A stretch of DNA of 27,435 nucleotides from Ophiothrix spiculata (taxonomy: Eukaryota > Echinodermata > Ophiuroidea > Amphilepidida > Ophiotrichidae), in assembly GCA_000969725.1 (NCBI GenBank), contig JXSR01S002778.1; one strand, given 5' to 3'. Made by a program: the position numbers and the translations under genes. The notes beneath the pieces are model-generated. The model saw only the letters and a program-made list of their open reading frames with translations. It was not told the origin of the DNA and ran no database searches. Shown piece by piece: positions 1-9,753 of this stretch (position 1 is the first letter of the stretch; each line of letters opens with the position of its first letter).

Positions 1-1170
1 CATAATGATCATTTCGGACATAAAATGTGCAAATTTGCGCGCTTTGCGCGTATTTCACTATTATATATCATCATTTTAGCCAAAAAATATGCGTTTTTAG
101 CCAAATAAACAAATTTGTCCGAAAAAATGCGTCTGTTAAATTTTGTCAACAATTTTGCCCCCAAGAAATTTGTCTTGCCCAGGCAGCTGAGGACACGCTT
201 TATTTGATTAAGACTGAGGATTTCTAAACGCAAACTTAGGGATTTTACGTGTATCGTAATTGGCAGAGCCACGAACTGTGTTTTGAAAATATTACAAAAA
301 CTTCTTTTTTTATATTTATCAAATAAATTACAAAAGCGATGTCACAAAATTACTTATAATACTAACTCTAAATCGTGAACCCCACTTCTTCTTATCAAAA
401 CCTAATTGTTTGTACACTGAGTTACTTAATAGTTAGTATCCTATTACGGATAACGTTCAAAAAATTAGGTTTTGTACAGTTATTCGAATCCTATTACTGA
501 TCGAGTTTTTTCTGGCACGTGTTGTTATTTATGACCAAATATGGGAGATTACGGGTTCGTTAATATTCATATGGGCAGGCTGGTATTGCCGGTGTCTCTC
601 CCCCCGGCTGAGGAGTAAGACTGTGCCTTTTTGTTTAAAAAAATACAGAAAAAGGGGGACTGAACCAGGGCCCTGCAGAAAAAAAGGAAAAGAAATGAAA
701 GTTGAAGACCTGCAGTGAAACTATAGTAGGCCTATAGGCTATTATAGGCCTAGGCCTATACTTAGTTCGCAGCCTTGAAACTGTGCTTCTTCATTTATCA
801 GAAATTTTACATTATCATTTTACAAATTAAAAAAACAACCATACGAGTTCCTCATACTTTATAATATAGCTACTGTCACTTTTTTCAGAGGGGATTCTCT
901 CATTTTTTTTTAAAAATCACAATTACCCGGTGCCCCCCCCCCCCAAAAAAAAATGACAAATGACAAAGTACCAAAAAGGTCCACTAAAAAGTAAAAAAGT
1001 TCCACAAACAGGACCCCAAAGCACACGCGCAAAAAAACATTTTTTTTCATTTTTTTGAGGTAAAATACATCATTAAACGGTGAACCAAGAGTGTAACAAA
1101 ATATTTTTGTAATTTGGCCAAAGGGATTTCCCAATAATTACTGGAGTAAAGAATTTCAGTGTAGAACAAT
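1..1170. other. Intergenic sequence upstream of the ERI1 gene, no gene seen
   Basis: I see no convincing coding exon here. Open frames are short and low-complexity. The stretch includes a GGCCTA-rich palindromic patch near 726-760 and a C13/A9 homopolymer run near 934-953. If the exon at 1273 is the first ERI1 exon, the last few hundred bases hold the promoter. No TATA box stands out close to the start. Confidence 0.6.
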
Positions 1171-1190
1171 CAAAAACATGGCGGCCGACA
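1171..1190 (+). promoter_or_regulatory. YY1-like ATGGCGGCC motif at the likely 5' end of the gene
   Basis: The bases CAAAAACATGGCGGCCGAC match the YY1-type core (AANATGGCGGC). In animals this motif is commonly found just downstream of transcription starts of TATA-less housekeeping genes. It also contains the start codon of the upstream ORF in strong context (A at -3, G at +4). That it is a promoter-proximal site is inferred from position, about 100 bases before the first long exon. Confidence 0.4.
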
Positions 1191-1276
1191 TTGAGACGGA
1201 AAAGTCATCAAAAGTGGTTCTATTTTGTCCGCAAACTTCCTGTAAACCATCATTTATCTTCCGGTTTACCAGATGA
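1178..1276 (+). CDS. Upstream ORF of 32 codons overlapping the main start as ATGA
   Basis: A short ORF starts MAADIETEK and ends FRFTR. Its ATG has a strong initiation context (AAC ATG G). Its TGA stop (1274-1276) overlaps the ATG at 1273 in the tetranucleotide ATGA. The main start has a weaker context (CAG ATG A). This arrangement is typical of termination-reinitiation or leaky scanning control. It may be purely regulatory; the peptide resembles nothing I recognise. The alternative is that transcription starts downstream of 1180, which would remove the ORF. Confidence 0.45.
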   Translation: MAADIETEKSSKVVLFCPQTSCKPSFIFRFTR

Positions 1277-1536
1277 CTGACATAGAAATACTCATAGCTT
1301 CAATACTGATTGGTTTAGGGACAATAGTTTTCTTTATTTTTGTAATAAATCGGCGTCAAAGAATGGCCGATGCCGCTGTCGCCGCCGATCAGTTGCAGAG
1401 TGTGGCAAAGCGTTTCAAGACGAACAGCAGCCCAGACAGAATGCGGCAATGTTCACCACCCAGAGGATTGGAGCTGCAAGGAGCCAGCGGAGATGGGCCG
1501 AGTCCAAGTAGTATTGCTGCAAAAAGAGAAATACAT
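1273..1536 (+). CDS. Putative ERI1 exon 1: hydrophobic N-terminus, phase 0 donor
   Basis: An 88-codon open frame ends at CAT followed by a good donor (GTGAGT, 1537). It encodes a short polar N-terminus, a hydrophobic segment at about residues 5-25 (ILIASILIGLGTIVFFIFVI) followed by RRQR, then an Ala/Ser/Pro-rich tail with a basic KRFK patch. This is the shape of a signal-anchor membrane segment. The exon ends in phase 0 and the SAP exon at 5808 begins in phase 0. Joining them gives 364 aa, close to human ERI1 (349 aa), so I infer it is ERI1 exon 1. A second in-frame ATG at 1363 (M31, strong context) would give a 334-aa soluble product. Known ERI1 proteins are not membrane anchored, so the exon could instead belong to another, unseen gene. 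Confidence 0.5.
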
Positions 1537-1574
1537 GTGAGTGGGTCATAATTATCTTTATATACCTCATAATC

Positions 1575-1910
1575 ATATACAGATTACTGTCCTCTGATTG
1601 GTTAAAAGTGAGGGCTTGGATTTTACTAGGCCCGGGGCATATTTTTCACTAGGCCCGCTCAGCATATTTTGCGGCGCCGGTGTAACACGAGCAATATGTG
1701 CGCGACTATTGACCATCGGGCGTTTTCAGTGCAAAAATAAATGATTCTTTAACCAATCAGATGACAAAAATCTATATACTGCTTTTTCTTCGGGTCATGG
1801 TTAAAATTATTTCCCCTCGGTGATCTCAAAACCATGAATATGCCCTCAGCTTCGCTTCGGGCATATTCATGGTTTTGAGATCACCTCGGGAAAATAATTT
1901 AAACCATGCC
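1575..1910. repeat. Fold-back repeat with a near-perfect 50-bp hairpin
   Basis: Bases 1796-1845 and 1859-1908 are inverted copies matching at 46 of 50 positions by hand alignment, around a 13-base loop. Slightly upstream, TCTGATTGGTTAAA (1593-1606) is repeated inverted at 1748-1761, and an ACTAGGCCCG motif occurs twice. The whole looks like a miniature fold-back transposon lying in the intron after exon 1. No target duplication was settled. Confidence 0.7.
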
Positions 1911-1929
1911 CCTCAAAGCAGTCAATATT

Positions 1930-2851
1930 TGTATAGTATCGTACTAGACGACCACGGCAGCCATTAGTACGGTTTGACAGTTCGTCTTGCTCGAGAAACA
2001 CAAGCCAAAAATCTTCGTTTTTTTGGCTCGAGGCAAACTGTGTAGTACAGCCTATCACATAAAGGCCATTTGTCCATAAATTGAAAAATACAAACTGTAC
2101 TTGAACAAACAGAAATGTTTTATTACATATTAATGAAAGGAACCTTTTTGAATTAAATTCATGAAAATTGCACTGTTCTGATCAGAGAAATCAAACGGAA
2201 TGTTTTGTTTGTTTACATAGCAACCGATTGTAAACATATCTTCAAACATCATTTTTGTGTGACTAACAACTTCGGGAAGTCACAAATAATAAGTAAATTT
2301 ATTATAAATATCCTTTGTCATGTTTGTGGAGGGTTGCAGTTCGTATTTGATAGATATGATCATTTTTGGGGATATTGGGTATATGTGCACTTATGTGCAG
2401 GTTTTATTGCAGAGCTTGCTTCTGGCTGTGCCACAGCACAGCCAGATATTTCGGGTAAAGTTCTTCCAATTATACAACGCATGTGTTCTCGATGGATAAA
2501 ATTAGCCATCGACTATTTTGCTATTTATCATTCCTTTTTGTTGGATCACTCATGTATTATTGTTAACAATATTAATGAGTATCTACTTTTAAGTATTTGT
2601 TGATTGAAAAAAATCAAAATGTGTACTTTGATCATGCATTTTTAAATTTTAGGTGAATGTTTACATAAAAATGATCATGAATTTTCACAAGTTTATGTTT
2701 GGTAAACTCCTCGACTACGGCCTATGGCTTAAGCAACTCACTAAGGTGTGCAAGAGCACATTTCCCACATTTTTCATGATGTGAGTTGTTCGAAATGAGA
2801 CTTCAAAAAATTGGCAAAATTAACCATTGTTCAATGGAGCCCCATATGTCT
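1930..2851. repeat. Dispersed repeat family R1, copy A
   Basis: This is a degenerate copy of a repeat also seen at about 4080-4479 and 4513-4930. Shared landmarks in order are GGCAGCCATTA, TTACGGTTTGACAGTTC, CATTCCTTTTTGTTGGAT, TGTTGATTGAAAAAA, GTTTACATAAAAATGATCA, GCAACTCACTAAGGTG and TTCCCACATTT. The 132-codon frame at 2205-2603 lies inside it and has no family resemblance, so it is not called as a gene. Confidence 0.65.
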
Positions 2852-2859
2852 ATAAAATA

Positions 2860-3830
2860 TAATCATTTTATAGACATACTAGTAGGTCTATATCGTACTT
2901 GTCAACAATATATTTTCAAATTCTGAATCGGGAGATGTAGATCACTTAAACTTTAAAGCAACACTATAAGATTTTGACCAAAAATAGTTTATACTAAAAA
3001 CAAAATAAAATGAAGTTCATGTGACTATCTAAAAGCATTTTCAAGTGTATTGGAGAAATTGCGCTTGTCTCACCAAGAAAGTGCTTATTTAATGGAAGTG
3101 TTATGGGTCAGTTTATAGTCAATTTATCTGTGATAAGTTATTAGTAGGTTATTTTCTATTTGCTGTTCCTTTTCAGACACAGGACAGAAATTTAGAGAAA
3201 ATGACAGAAAAAATGGGGTTATTTTGACCCACCCATTAAACATGTGTAAAAAGCACAAACAAATGAACTTCCCTTAGTAACTCTGTAGTTAAAACTTAGA
3301 TATCACTATTATTCAATATTATTACAAGAAAAAGTCATAGGAAATGCCAAACATACCAAACATTGTGTTTATCATGCATTTTCCTGGTACTAAAACCACC
3401 CATATACACGTTCGCATATTGTGATAGAATTGTGGTAGAAGTTTGGTAGAAATGTGCAATTAATTTTTAAAAATACTTAAAAGGGCCACACAAATCCCAG
3501 TTAGGAGTTACTTTGCAATACCTTGTCATTTCACTAGGTTTAAACTTGATTTTTAACATGTGGGCCAAAGTAACCCCATACTCAACATTTCAAAAAAAAA
3601 GAGGACTTTCACATTTATTTTTTTCAAAAGAAAAAAAAAGTGAAAGCCCAAGTTGAGTGCTATGATAATATATAACAAACTCAAGAAAAAGTACCTTCCA
3701 TTACATTGAAAAAAAAATCAAATGGAAAAAAAGTGGGTCAAAGTAACCACAGTTTACGGAAGCTAATTGTTTTCTTTTTAACAATTTGAGACAAGGTGCC
3801 AAGATAAATCAGTATTATTGATGTCAATTA
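2860..3830. other. AT-rich intronic stretch with no gene
   Basis: This lies between exon 1 and the SAP exon. It is full of A and T runs and lacks long open frames. A short motif, GGGCCAAAGTAACC / GGGTCAAAGTAACC, occurs at about 3563 and 3737. Nothing else recognisable. Confidence 0.6.
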
Positions 3831-4018
3831 GGGCCAAACCATATCCACCTTCAAACAATTGGTTGTGACATCACCAAATATTTGCGATCTAATTTAAAGT
3901 ATAAACTGGTTTACAACAAACATTTGAGGCAATGTATGGCAATTCAACACATGTGCAATTTAGCGCGAAATTTTATTTAGTCTCAACTCGGTGTTGGAAG
4001 TTATTTTATTTGAAGTCA
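3831..4018 (-). mobile_element. Fragment of the 17284-17565 inverted-repeat element, opposite orientation
   Basis: Read on the minus strand, this closely follows the element at 17284-17565 from about CCAAATAAAATAACTTC to TTTGGTGATGTCACAACCAA, including TTTCGCGCTA and TTGCACATGTNTTGAATTGC. One end (GGGCC at 3831) corresponds to the terminal repeat; the other terminus is missing. It is a truncated miniature transposon. Confidence 0.75.
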
Positions 4019-4079
4019 ATCGTACATGTAATGTATACAATAATGACCCAAGTATAGTAGTAGTCAGATCAGAGTAAGA

Positions 4080-4479
4080 CCAAAACGGCAGCCATTACAT
4101 GTATGTTACGGTTTGACAGTTCTTCCAATACAACGAATGCATTCTCTAGTGCTAACATATTAACACATGACATTTTTTCTATTTGCCATCCCTTTTTTGT
4201 TAGATTACTCATGTATTATGTAATGAGTATCTACTTAAAGTGTTTGTTGATTGAAAAAATCAAAATGTGTACTTTGATCATGCATTTGTTTATTTTAGGT
4301 GTTTGTTTACATAAAATTGATCAGGAATTTTTTAACAAGTTTATGTTTGATAAACTCCTTTACTACCATGGCCTATGGCTTTTATAGCAACTCACTAAGG
4401 TGAGGAAGAGCACATTTCCCACATTTACATGATGCGAGTTGTTCAAAATTAACCATTGAGTCAATGGAGCCCAGTCAGG
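4080..4479. repeat. Dispersed repeat family R1, copy B
   Basis: Same landmark order as copy A (GGCAGCCATTAC, GGTTTGACAGTTCTTCC, TTTTTTGTTAGATTACTC, GTTGATTGAAAAAATC, CCTATGGCTTTTATAGCAAC, TTCCCACATTTACATGATG). The frame at 4103-4387 is a by-product of this repeat. Confidence 0.65.
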
Positions 4480-4512
4480 TCATATTCATGTAAATCATAT
4501 GGACTGTCAAGT

Positions 4513-4930
4513 AAGTCTAGATCAGAGTAGATCAAAGTGGCAGCCATTACCGCCTTACTGTTTGCCAGTACAATGCTGCCTGCATATGATCTCACCTGCT
4601 AAAATTAGCAGGTGACTTTTTTACTATTTGCCACCCCCTTTTTGTTAGATTATTCATGTATTATTTTAAACAATGATATAAATGAGCATCCACTGTGAAG
4701 TTTTTGTTGATTGAAAAAATCACAATGTATATGAAATATATGTATTTTTTGGTGTTTGTTTACATAAAAATGATCATGAATTTTCACAAGTAGGTTTGAT
4801 ACTCCTTGACCACCATGGCCTAGAGCTTTAGCAACTCACTAAGGTGTGCAAGAGCACATTTCCCACATTTTTCATGAAGTGAGTTGTGCAAAAATGAGAC
4901 TTCATAAAATTGGTAAAATTAACCATTGAT
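4513..4930. repeat. Dispersed repeat family R1, copy C
   Basis: This is the third copy, adjacent to copy B in the same orientation. It begins near GATCAGAGTAGATCAAAG and carries GCAGCCATTACCG, CCCCTTTTTGTTAGATTA, TGATTGAAAAAATCAC and CAACTCACTAAGGTGTGC. Copies B and C look like a local tandem duplication that has since diverged. Confidence 0.65.
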
Positions 4931-5807
4931 GGGCACAAGCACAAAAATTCAAAATTCACTCAAAGTTCATGAAATTAACTTTATTGGAAAGAGGATCTCA
5001 TAACAAAGAAAATGACACCAAAATCAGCAAATTCAATCATTCGTAAGTCAAGTTATGGGCGATTTTTTGTCGCAAAAGTATGGAAAATTTTCTGATAAAT
5101 CCGTCCCATAAGATTCCATGTAAACATTAATGAGATTATTGTGTCGTAGTGTTTCGAAACTGTTTTGCCAATTTTCAACAGTTTTTTATTGGAATTGTTT
5201 ATTGAACTTCACATTTCTTGATAGTTAATACTTAAGTGGTCAAGGGGAGGGTCCATATATGGACCCTACATTTGGTTACGCGCAAAAAGTAATTTGTCAT
5301 CGCCCTTCTATTTGTCTAACTTTACCATACGCTTCACTTGGTGGCAAAAAATTCGAATCAACCAACCCTTTCTCATGCTAATTAGCATAAATAACAATCA
5401 TACCGGACTCCAACATCTTCACGAAACAAGTAACAGATAAAACAGAGCATGCAGATACGTGTAATAAATTAGTAAACATTGTTTCAATTGAGTAAGCAGA
5501 TTAATGACAGTATTTCATTCAAGGGAAACTTGCTAAAACATGAAATTGGACCAGAAAATTTTACATCCAAATATTTGACAAATCATATCTTTTGTTGTAC
5601 ACTATCAATTGAAATGAAACAAATGGTATTTGAAAGTTTAATTCATTTAAAATGCAACCATAACATACTGTCTTACTATCCGTTAAACCCAAGAAATTAC
5701 ACATAAAGATTGTTAGGTTTTTTCTGGGACACCCTGTACTTTGGCATAAGAAACTTGTGTTTTGAAAAAAATATACTGGAATGATGAATTTTCTTTTTTT
5801 TAAATAG
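4931..5807. other. Intron sequence before the SAP exon
   Basis: There is no coding exon I can support. It contains the 18-bp palindrome at 5249-5266 and a mariner-like transposon end at 5717-5741, listed separately. The last bases form a T-rich tract and AAATAG acceptor for the SAP exon. Confidence 0.6.
5717..5741 (-). mobile_element. Solo mariner-like terminal repeat
   Basis: On the minus strand this reads TACAGGGTGTCCCAGAAAAA, a form very widely seen at the ends of mariner-type transposons. I found no matching inverted end nearby, so this is a relic. It lies about 65 bp before the SAP exon acceptor. Confidence 0.4.
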
Positions 5808-5947
5808 CCAAATGCGATCAGAGAGAGACAAGAGAAGAACTTCAATCATGGTGTCTTCAAGAAGATCTCCAGAAAGAATGGTGAAATCAACCAACTCAGC
5901 AAACAGAAGATCAAAAGTACATTATTGGAACTCAAATTGGATCCTAG
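5808..5947 (+). CDS. ERI1: ERI1 exon 2: SAP domain
   Basis: The acceptor is a T-rich tract ending AAATAG, and the donor is CCTAG|GTAAGT. The 140-nt exon starts in phase 0 and leaves two bases. It encodes residues 89-134 of the model, including FKKISRKNGEINQLSKQKIK and LELKLDP. This aligns without gaps through the SAP region of human ERI1 (KEIAITNGCINRMSKEELR). In ERI1 the SAP domain grips the stem-loop of replication-dependent histone mRNA and works with SLBP. The domain continues into the exon at 9131. There is no in-frame ATG, so an upstream exon is required. The 3' half of this exon is duplicated at 6461-6530. Confidence 0.85.
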
Positions 5948-6377
5948 GTAAGTGGTTGCTTCAAAACATAAGGCTAAAATAAATTAATCGTTTGTCTCAA
6001 AGCTCTCCTAATCTAGAGAAAAATGCAAAATGCGGTTTTATTTAATGTTTTTGTGTTTTTTAAAAGATTTTTTGTGTGTGTGTCGCAGAAGAACTGAGTG
6101 GTATTTTATTAACTTTATGTGCTCAATTGAGTGTCAAAATTGAGCCAAATCGTGCATAAAATCCGCAACACCGCCATAAAGATTGCTGCGATTATTGTGG
6201 AAACCGCAGGAAATACAAACATTTTAACTCAGATTTTGAGTTGTTTTTTCACAGTTTCGGGGGAAAAAATAAAAAAGGGTAAAACAATTTTTTTCTTTCT
6301 GATTTTGAGGGAAACTAACGCGCACGATAAAACTAACGCGTGCGGGAGCTTTGAGACAAAATATTAATTTAATTTGG

Positions 6378-6605
6378 CCTAACCATGCCGGCAGCTGACA
6401 ACCCAGACTGGCGGTTATCATTGTCCAAAACAGTTTTAACCAACCGCAACTGCAACCGCAAGCAAACAGAAGATCAAAAGTACATTATTGGAACTCAAAT
6501 TGGATCCTAGGTAAGGGGTGGCTTCAAAACCTAACCATGCTGGCAGCTGACAACCCAGACTGCCGGTTGTCACTGTCAAAAACAAGTTTTAACCAACCGG
6601 AACCG
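6378..6605 (+). repeat. 152-bp tandem duplication carrying a copy of the SAP exon 3' half
   Basis: A block of about 72 bp (TAACCATGCYGGCAGCTGAC onward) starts at 6378 and again at 6530. Between the two lies 6461-6530, matching 5898-5967 over 70 bp with two differences. That piece includes the last 50 bases of the SAP exon and the GTAAG donor. So part of exon 2 and its donor was copied 563 bp downstream into intron 2. The copy lacks a good acceptor and the first part of the exon, so it should not be spliced as a normal exon. Confidence 0.8.
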
Positions 6606-6969
6606 CCAGCTCTGGGCAGTCATCTGCCCGTTGAGTTTTGAAACGTTCCCAACTTCAAAGTGTTTTCTAAAAAAGTATACTGTGCAGGGGCTTCCATTTT
6701 AAATTTACAGAGGCTCTATTAAAAGCTCTTTAGGGGAGCAGTTAGGGGAGCTATCTGGAAATTAAGATGTTAATACCATCATGCAAGGCGCTCTATTAAT
6801 TGAGCTTTCATAAAGGATTTGAGGAGAGCAGGGTGGCCCAGTAGAGCTCACCCCCTTCAAACGGATGTCCCTGCCGTGGGTACCATCAAAAACCCAATAA
6901 TCTATACCAACTTCTTAACCTAATCACCTGATAGCACTTAAAACAAAATCCTGACCCCATTACATGTAT
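6606..6969. other. Intron 2 stretch with no gene
   Basis: There are no long open frames or RNA-like motifs. A short AGCTCTATTAA-type motif recurs loosely around 6712-6800. Confidence 0.5.
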
Positions 6970-7571
6970 TATACTCATAGATTTCAAGGGGAGATACAAA
7001 GCACGCCACCATTTTTATTCCGGCATGGAGACAATATTGGGGGTATTCGGGTTTTTGCCGATAACTTGCCGATGATGGATTGCACCTTGTCATAATGTGC
7101 GAATATTGAAATACGCCCACATGCTTCGCGTGCAGGTTGGCGTATCATACCCATTGGCCCGTATTCACAAAAGTTATTCCTGGAATAAATTTATTCATGG
7201 ATTTTTCTTTCTTGAAATAGAGATAGTTAAGAGCCATGAGTTAAGTTGGATTTTATACAGCTTGGGATAACTAGTCAGTGGAATAACTCTATTCTTCATT
7301 TGTTTATACAATATGGCATCACCAATGGAAGAAATAAAAAGTTATTCCTGGAATAAAGTTATTCGCCTTTTGTGAATACGGGCCTCAATACGGGCCATTA
7401 AGTATTATTTGCGCAGGCTGTCTCTACGTAACCAAGTCTCGGCACTCGGGGTTGATTTTGGCGGGAACCGAGTGGACCCGAATACCCCCAATTTGTGCTC
7501 CATGGCTGACGACGCCATTACACGGGCTGGTATACAAAGCCTGGTATCTCCCCTGTAAATCTATGATTATA
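6970..7571. mobile_element. Inverted-repeat element containing a second, nested element
   Basis: The ends are TATACTCATAGATTTC plus AGGGGAGATAC at 6970 and the inverted GTATCTCCCCTGTAAATCTA ending at 7571. It is about 600 bp with no transposase frame. Its right part (about 7430-7560) is related to 15275-15436. Inside it, 7156-7384 is a separate element with its own inverted ends (next entry). Confidence 0.65.
7156..7384. mobile_element. Nested miniature inverted-repeat element
   Basis: GGCCCGTATTCACAAAAG at 7156 is repeated exactly inverted at the right end (CTTTTGTGAATACGGGCC, ending 7384). GTTATTCCTGGAATAAA occurs twice inside. Just beyond, CAATACGGGCCATT repeats the end sequence, so the exact right boundary may be 7384 or 7396. 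Confidence 0.75.
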
Positions 7572-7738
7572 CTTTAACTTAAAATTTTGTATGGCTATTA
7601 AATGTTTACAATTTTCAAAGTGAATGTTTTGTTTTGAAAAGAAAAGTTCAACTGAAAACAGGGCCATTTTAAAAATCAAGATGGTTGCCATCTGCCAATC
7701 TGGACCAGTCCCCCTGGGGTACACTCAAATGTAGGACT

Positions 7739-8094
7739 AGGCCTAAGAAAAATAATTGTTTGATTGGCGTAACATAGAAAAAAAAATAGGGTGGGTAGGT
7801 CAGATTTTTTTTTAATTTAAAAAAAAATAAAAATTTAAGTCTATGTTTCACATACAAGAACACAAAATAGACGAAACATACACAAAAATATCTTCACTTT
7901 TTCCTGTAACACATCTTTTATTTGTCATTTTGAATGTCCTGCAAGCCATATCTCGGAACCCCATGTATCGATTCTCATCAGATTTTGGGATTTGGAGGTT
8001 TTTTACCATGCTCAAAAAAATGAAAATATTTAGGGTCGGTGGTAAAATTAGGGTCGGTCGAGTTACGCCAATCAAACAATTTTTTTTAAGCCCT
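7739..8094. mobile_element. Miniature inverted-repeat family M1, copy 1
   Basis: The left end has GGCCTAAG then TTGTTTGATTGGCGTAACAT; the right end has GTTACGCCAATCAAACAATT then AAGCCCTA. The element is about 356 bp with no coding capacity. A near full-length relative is at 26184-26526 and pieces are at 12539 and 16022. TA flanks both ends, a possible target duplication. It sits in intron 2. Confidence 0.8.
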
Positions 8095-8373
8095 AGGTAT
8101 GTCCAGGTCTGCTGAAATAATTATGTGCAAGAAATTGGCAAATTAGTGAACTGAATTCAGTTGGAACTAAAATGTTATATATATTTCCTCAAAATGGGGT
8201 CTAAAGAACTTAATCATATATTGCAAATGATGGTGTAAAGAACAGCCTGGTAGGCCTAAAAAAGGAGGTCTTGACCACTATTATGTATCCTGCTTATACG
8301 ACGAGAACAGTCCAGCAGATCTACAGCAAACACAAGACATAACTCAGATACAGATGCTCAAACTACATATTGT

Positions 8374-8800
8374 GGGCTGCTCTGGCAAAATGAGAGGAAA
8401 GTCGCAAATCTACTTTTTGAATAAATGGCATCTAAAATAAAAATAGGGTAAAAAAGTCAAATTTCGTTTTTTGACATAAAACGCCTCCATGCATAAGTGT
8501 TTACTTATAAGTAAAGTTTTGAAGGTCAACTTTGCCGGGAAGTGCAATTATTCATGGTTAATCGACTGCATGTTGCCATTATACACTGTAGTAATCAGTC
8601 TCTTTGAAATCAATTTGCCGCTAACTTTTGTTGCAATATATTCAGTGGACTGCTTTGGATATCGATCTCCAAATGAAGAATGGAGAAAGAAAGTGTGACA
8701 TATTATATATCATTCAAAAGCTGAGATTATAGAGAATTAAAATATGTTATAAACTCAATTTTGAAATATGCGACTTTCCTCTCAGTTTGCCAGAGCACCC
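8374..8800. mobile_element. Miniature inverted-repeat element, 427 bp
   Basis: The left arm has GCTCTGGCAAAATGAGAGG then AAAGTCGCA; the right arm has the inverted TGCGACTTTCCTCTCAG then TTTGCCAGAGC. The 28-base arms differ at one position. The small open frame at 8489-8698 is internal and unrecognised. Confidence 0.8.
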
Positions 8801-8809
8801 CTCATATAT

Positions 8810-9130
8810 ATCATTTTTTTAAAACTCAAAATAAGATTTCAAGTATTTCCAAAGGATATTTTTTCTTTAAATAGAACACGTTTTTTTTTTCCAAAGTGAT
8901 ATTTAGAGGTTTCTTCAGATCATAATATATTCTGTTTTATCCTTAGTCCTATAGACAATCAAAACTAAAAGTATTCAATTTTCTGACACATTTTATTAGG
9001 ATTTCTATGTATTTCAGTTTTCAATTTAGGCTAGTGTATTGAACTGCCACCGCTAAAGACTTATAAAATGTCAAACCTGGTTTGAAAATTGATGAACTAA
9101 AAATCATATTGTTTATTTTTAATTTGACAG
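8810..9130. other. Intron 2 tail before exon 3
   Basis: AT-rich sequence with no gene seen. It ends in the acceptor ATTTGACAG at 9122-9130. The polypyrimidine tract is modest, with TTTATTTTTAATTTGACAG preceding the exon. Confidence 0.5.
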
Positions 9131-9347
9131 TGGATCAGCAGATGTTGTGAAAGCGAGACTCAAAAATCATTACAAGGTTCAATATTTAGGCGAAGCGGGT
9201 ATGGAGACCACGTGTACACAGAGACGCTACGATTATTTATGCATCATTGATTTTGAAGCTACGTGTGAGGAACCGTGTCCGCCGGATTATGTTCAAGAGA
9301 TTATCGAATTCCCGTTGGTGCTGGTTAATACACATACATTAGAAATT
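9131..9347 (+). CDS. ERI1: ERI1 exon 3: end of SAP domain and Exo I motif
   Basis: The 217-nt exon completes the split Ser codon left by exon 2 and ends in phase 0 at ATT|GTGAGT. It encodes GSADVVKARLKNHYK, the last helix of the SAP domain (human VKDVLKKRLKNYYK), then a linker and the nuclease core: YDYLCIIDFEATCEE and YVQEIIEFPLVLVNTHTLEI. These match human ERI1 nearly residue for residue. Asp175 and Glu177 of the model (IIDFEATC) are the Exo I metal ligands of the DEDDh nuclease. A SINE in reverse orientation begins only about 28 bp after the donor. Confidence 0.93.
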
Positions 9348-9375
9348 GTGAGTATACATGAAAGAATCGCAATAT

Positions 9376-9606
9376 CAATCAATCAATTAATCAATCAATG
9401 ATACAAGTACTTGCATGAAATGCATACCCCTTGAAGGAGTCTATTCGTACAGGGGACCAATGGCTTTACGTGACTCCGAACCACGGAGCAAGTAGAGTAA
9501 AATTTCTTGCCGAAGGAAACAAGGAGACGAAAACCACCCTGTCCGGGGCTTGATGATCCCACAACCTCTGTATTACGAGACCCGTGCTCTAACCGCATTA
9601 TAATAA
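9376..9606 (-). mobile_element. tRNA-derived SINE, family S1, copy 1 (minus strand)
   Basis: On the minus strand it starts with a tRNA-like head: A box GCGGTTAGAGCAC, loop CTCGTAA and a worn B box GGGATCATCAAGCCCC. The body follows (GTTTCCTTCGGCAAGAAATT, TTGCTCCGTGG, GTCACGTAAAGC, TACGAATAGACTCCTTC). The tail is repeats of TGAT. A second copy lies at 24905-25095 on the + strand. SINEs are pol III-transcribed and mobilised by a partner LINE. Confidence 0.8.
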
Positions 9607-9753
9607 TAAAGGAACATTTACCAGGTGTCCCCAAAAATTGTTACCAAAAGTTAGATTGCTTTAGGTCTTCAGTTCTAACCCCATTCCTCTAACATCCTCT
9701 CGTCCGAGAAGCTTAGAATAGGATAGATATAAAATCGACCGCTCTTCCCCATC

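Noticed and set aside
2205..2603. 132-codon open frame
   Set aside because: It has no family resemblance, lies in an AT-rich degenerate repeat, and the other repeat copies do not keep the frame.
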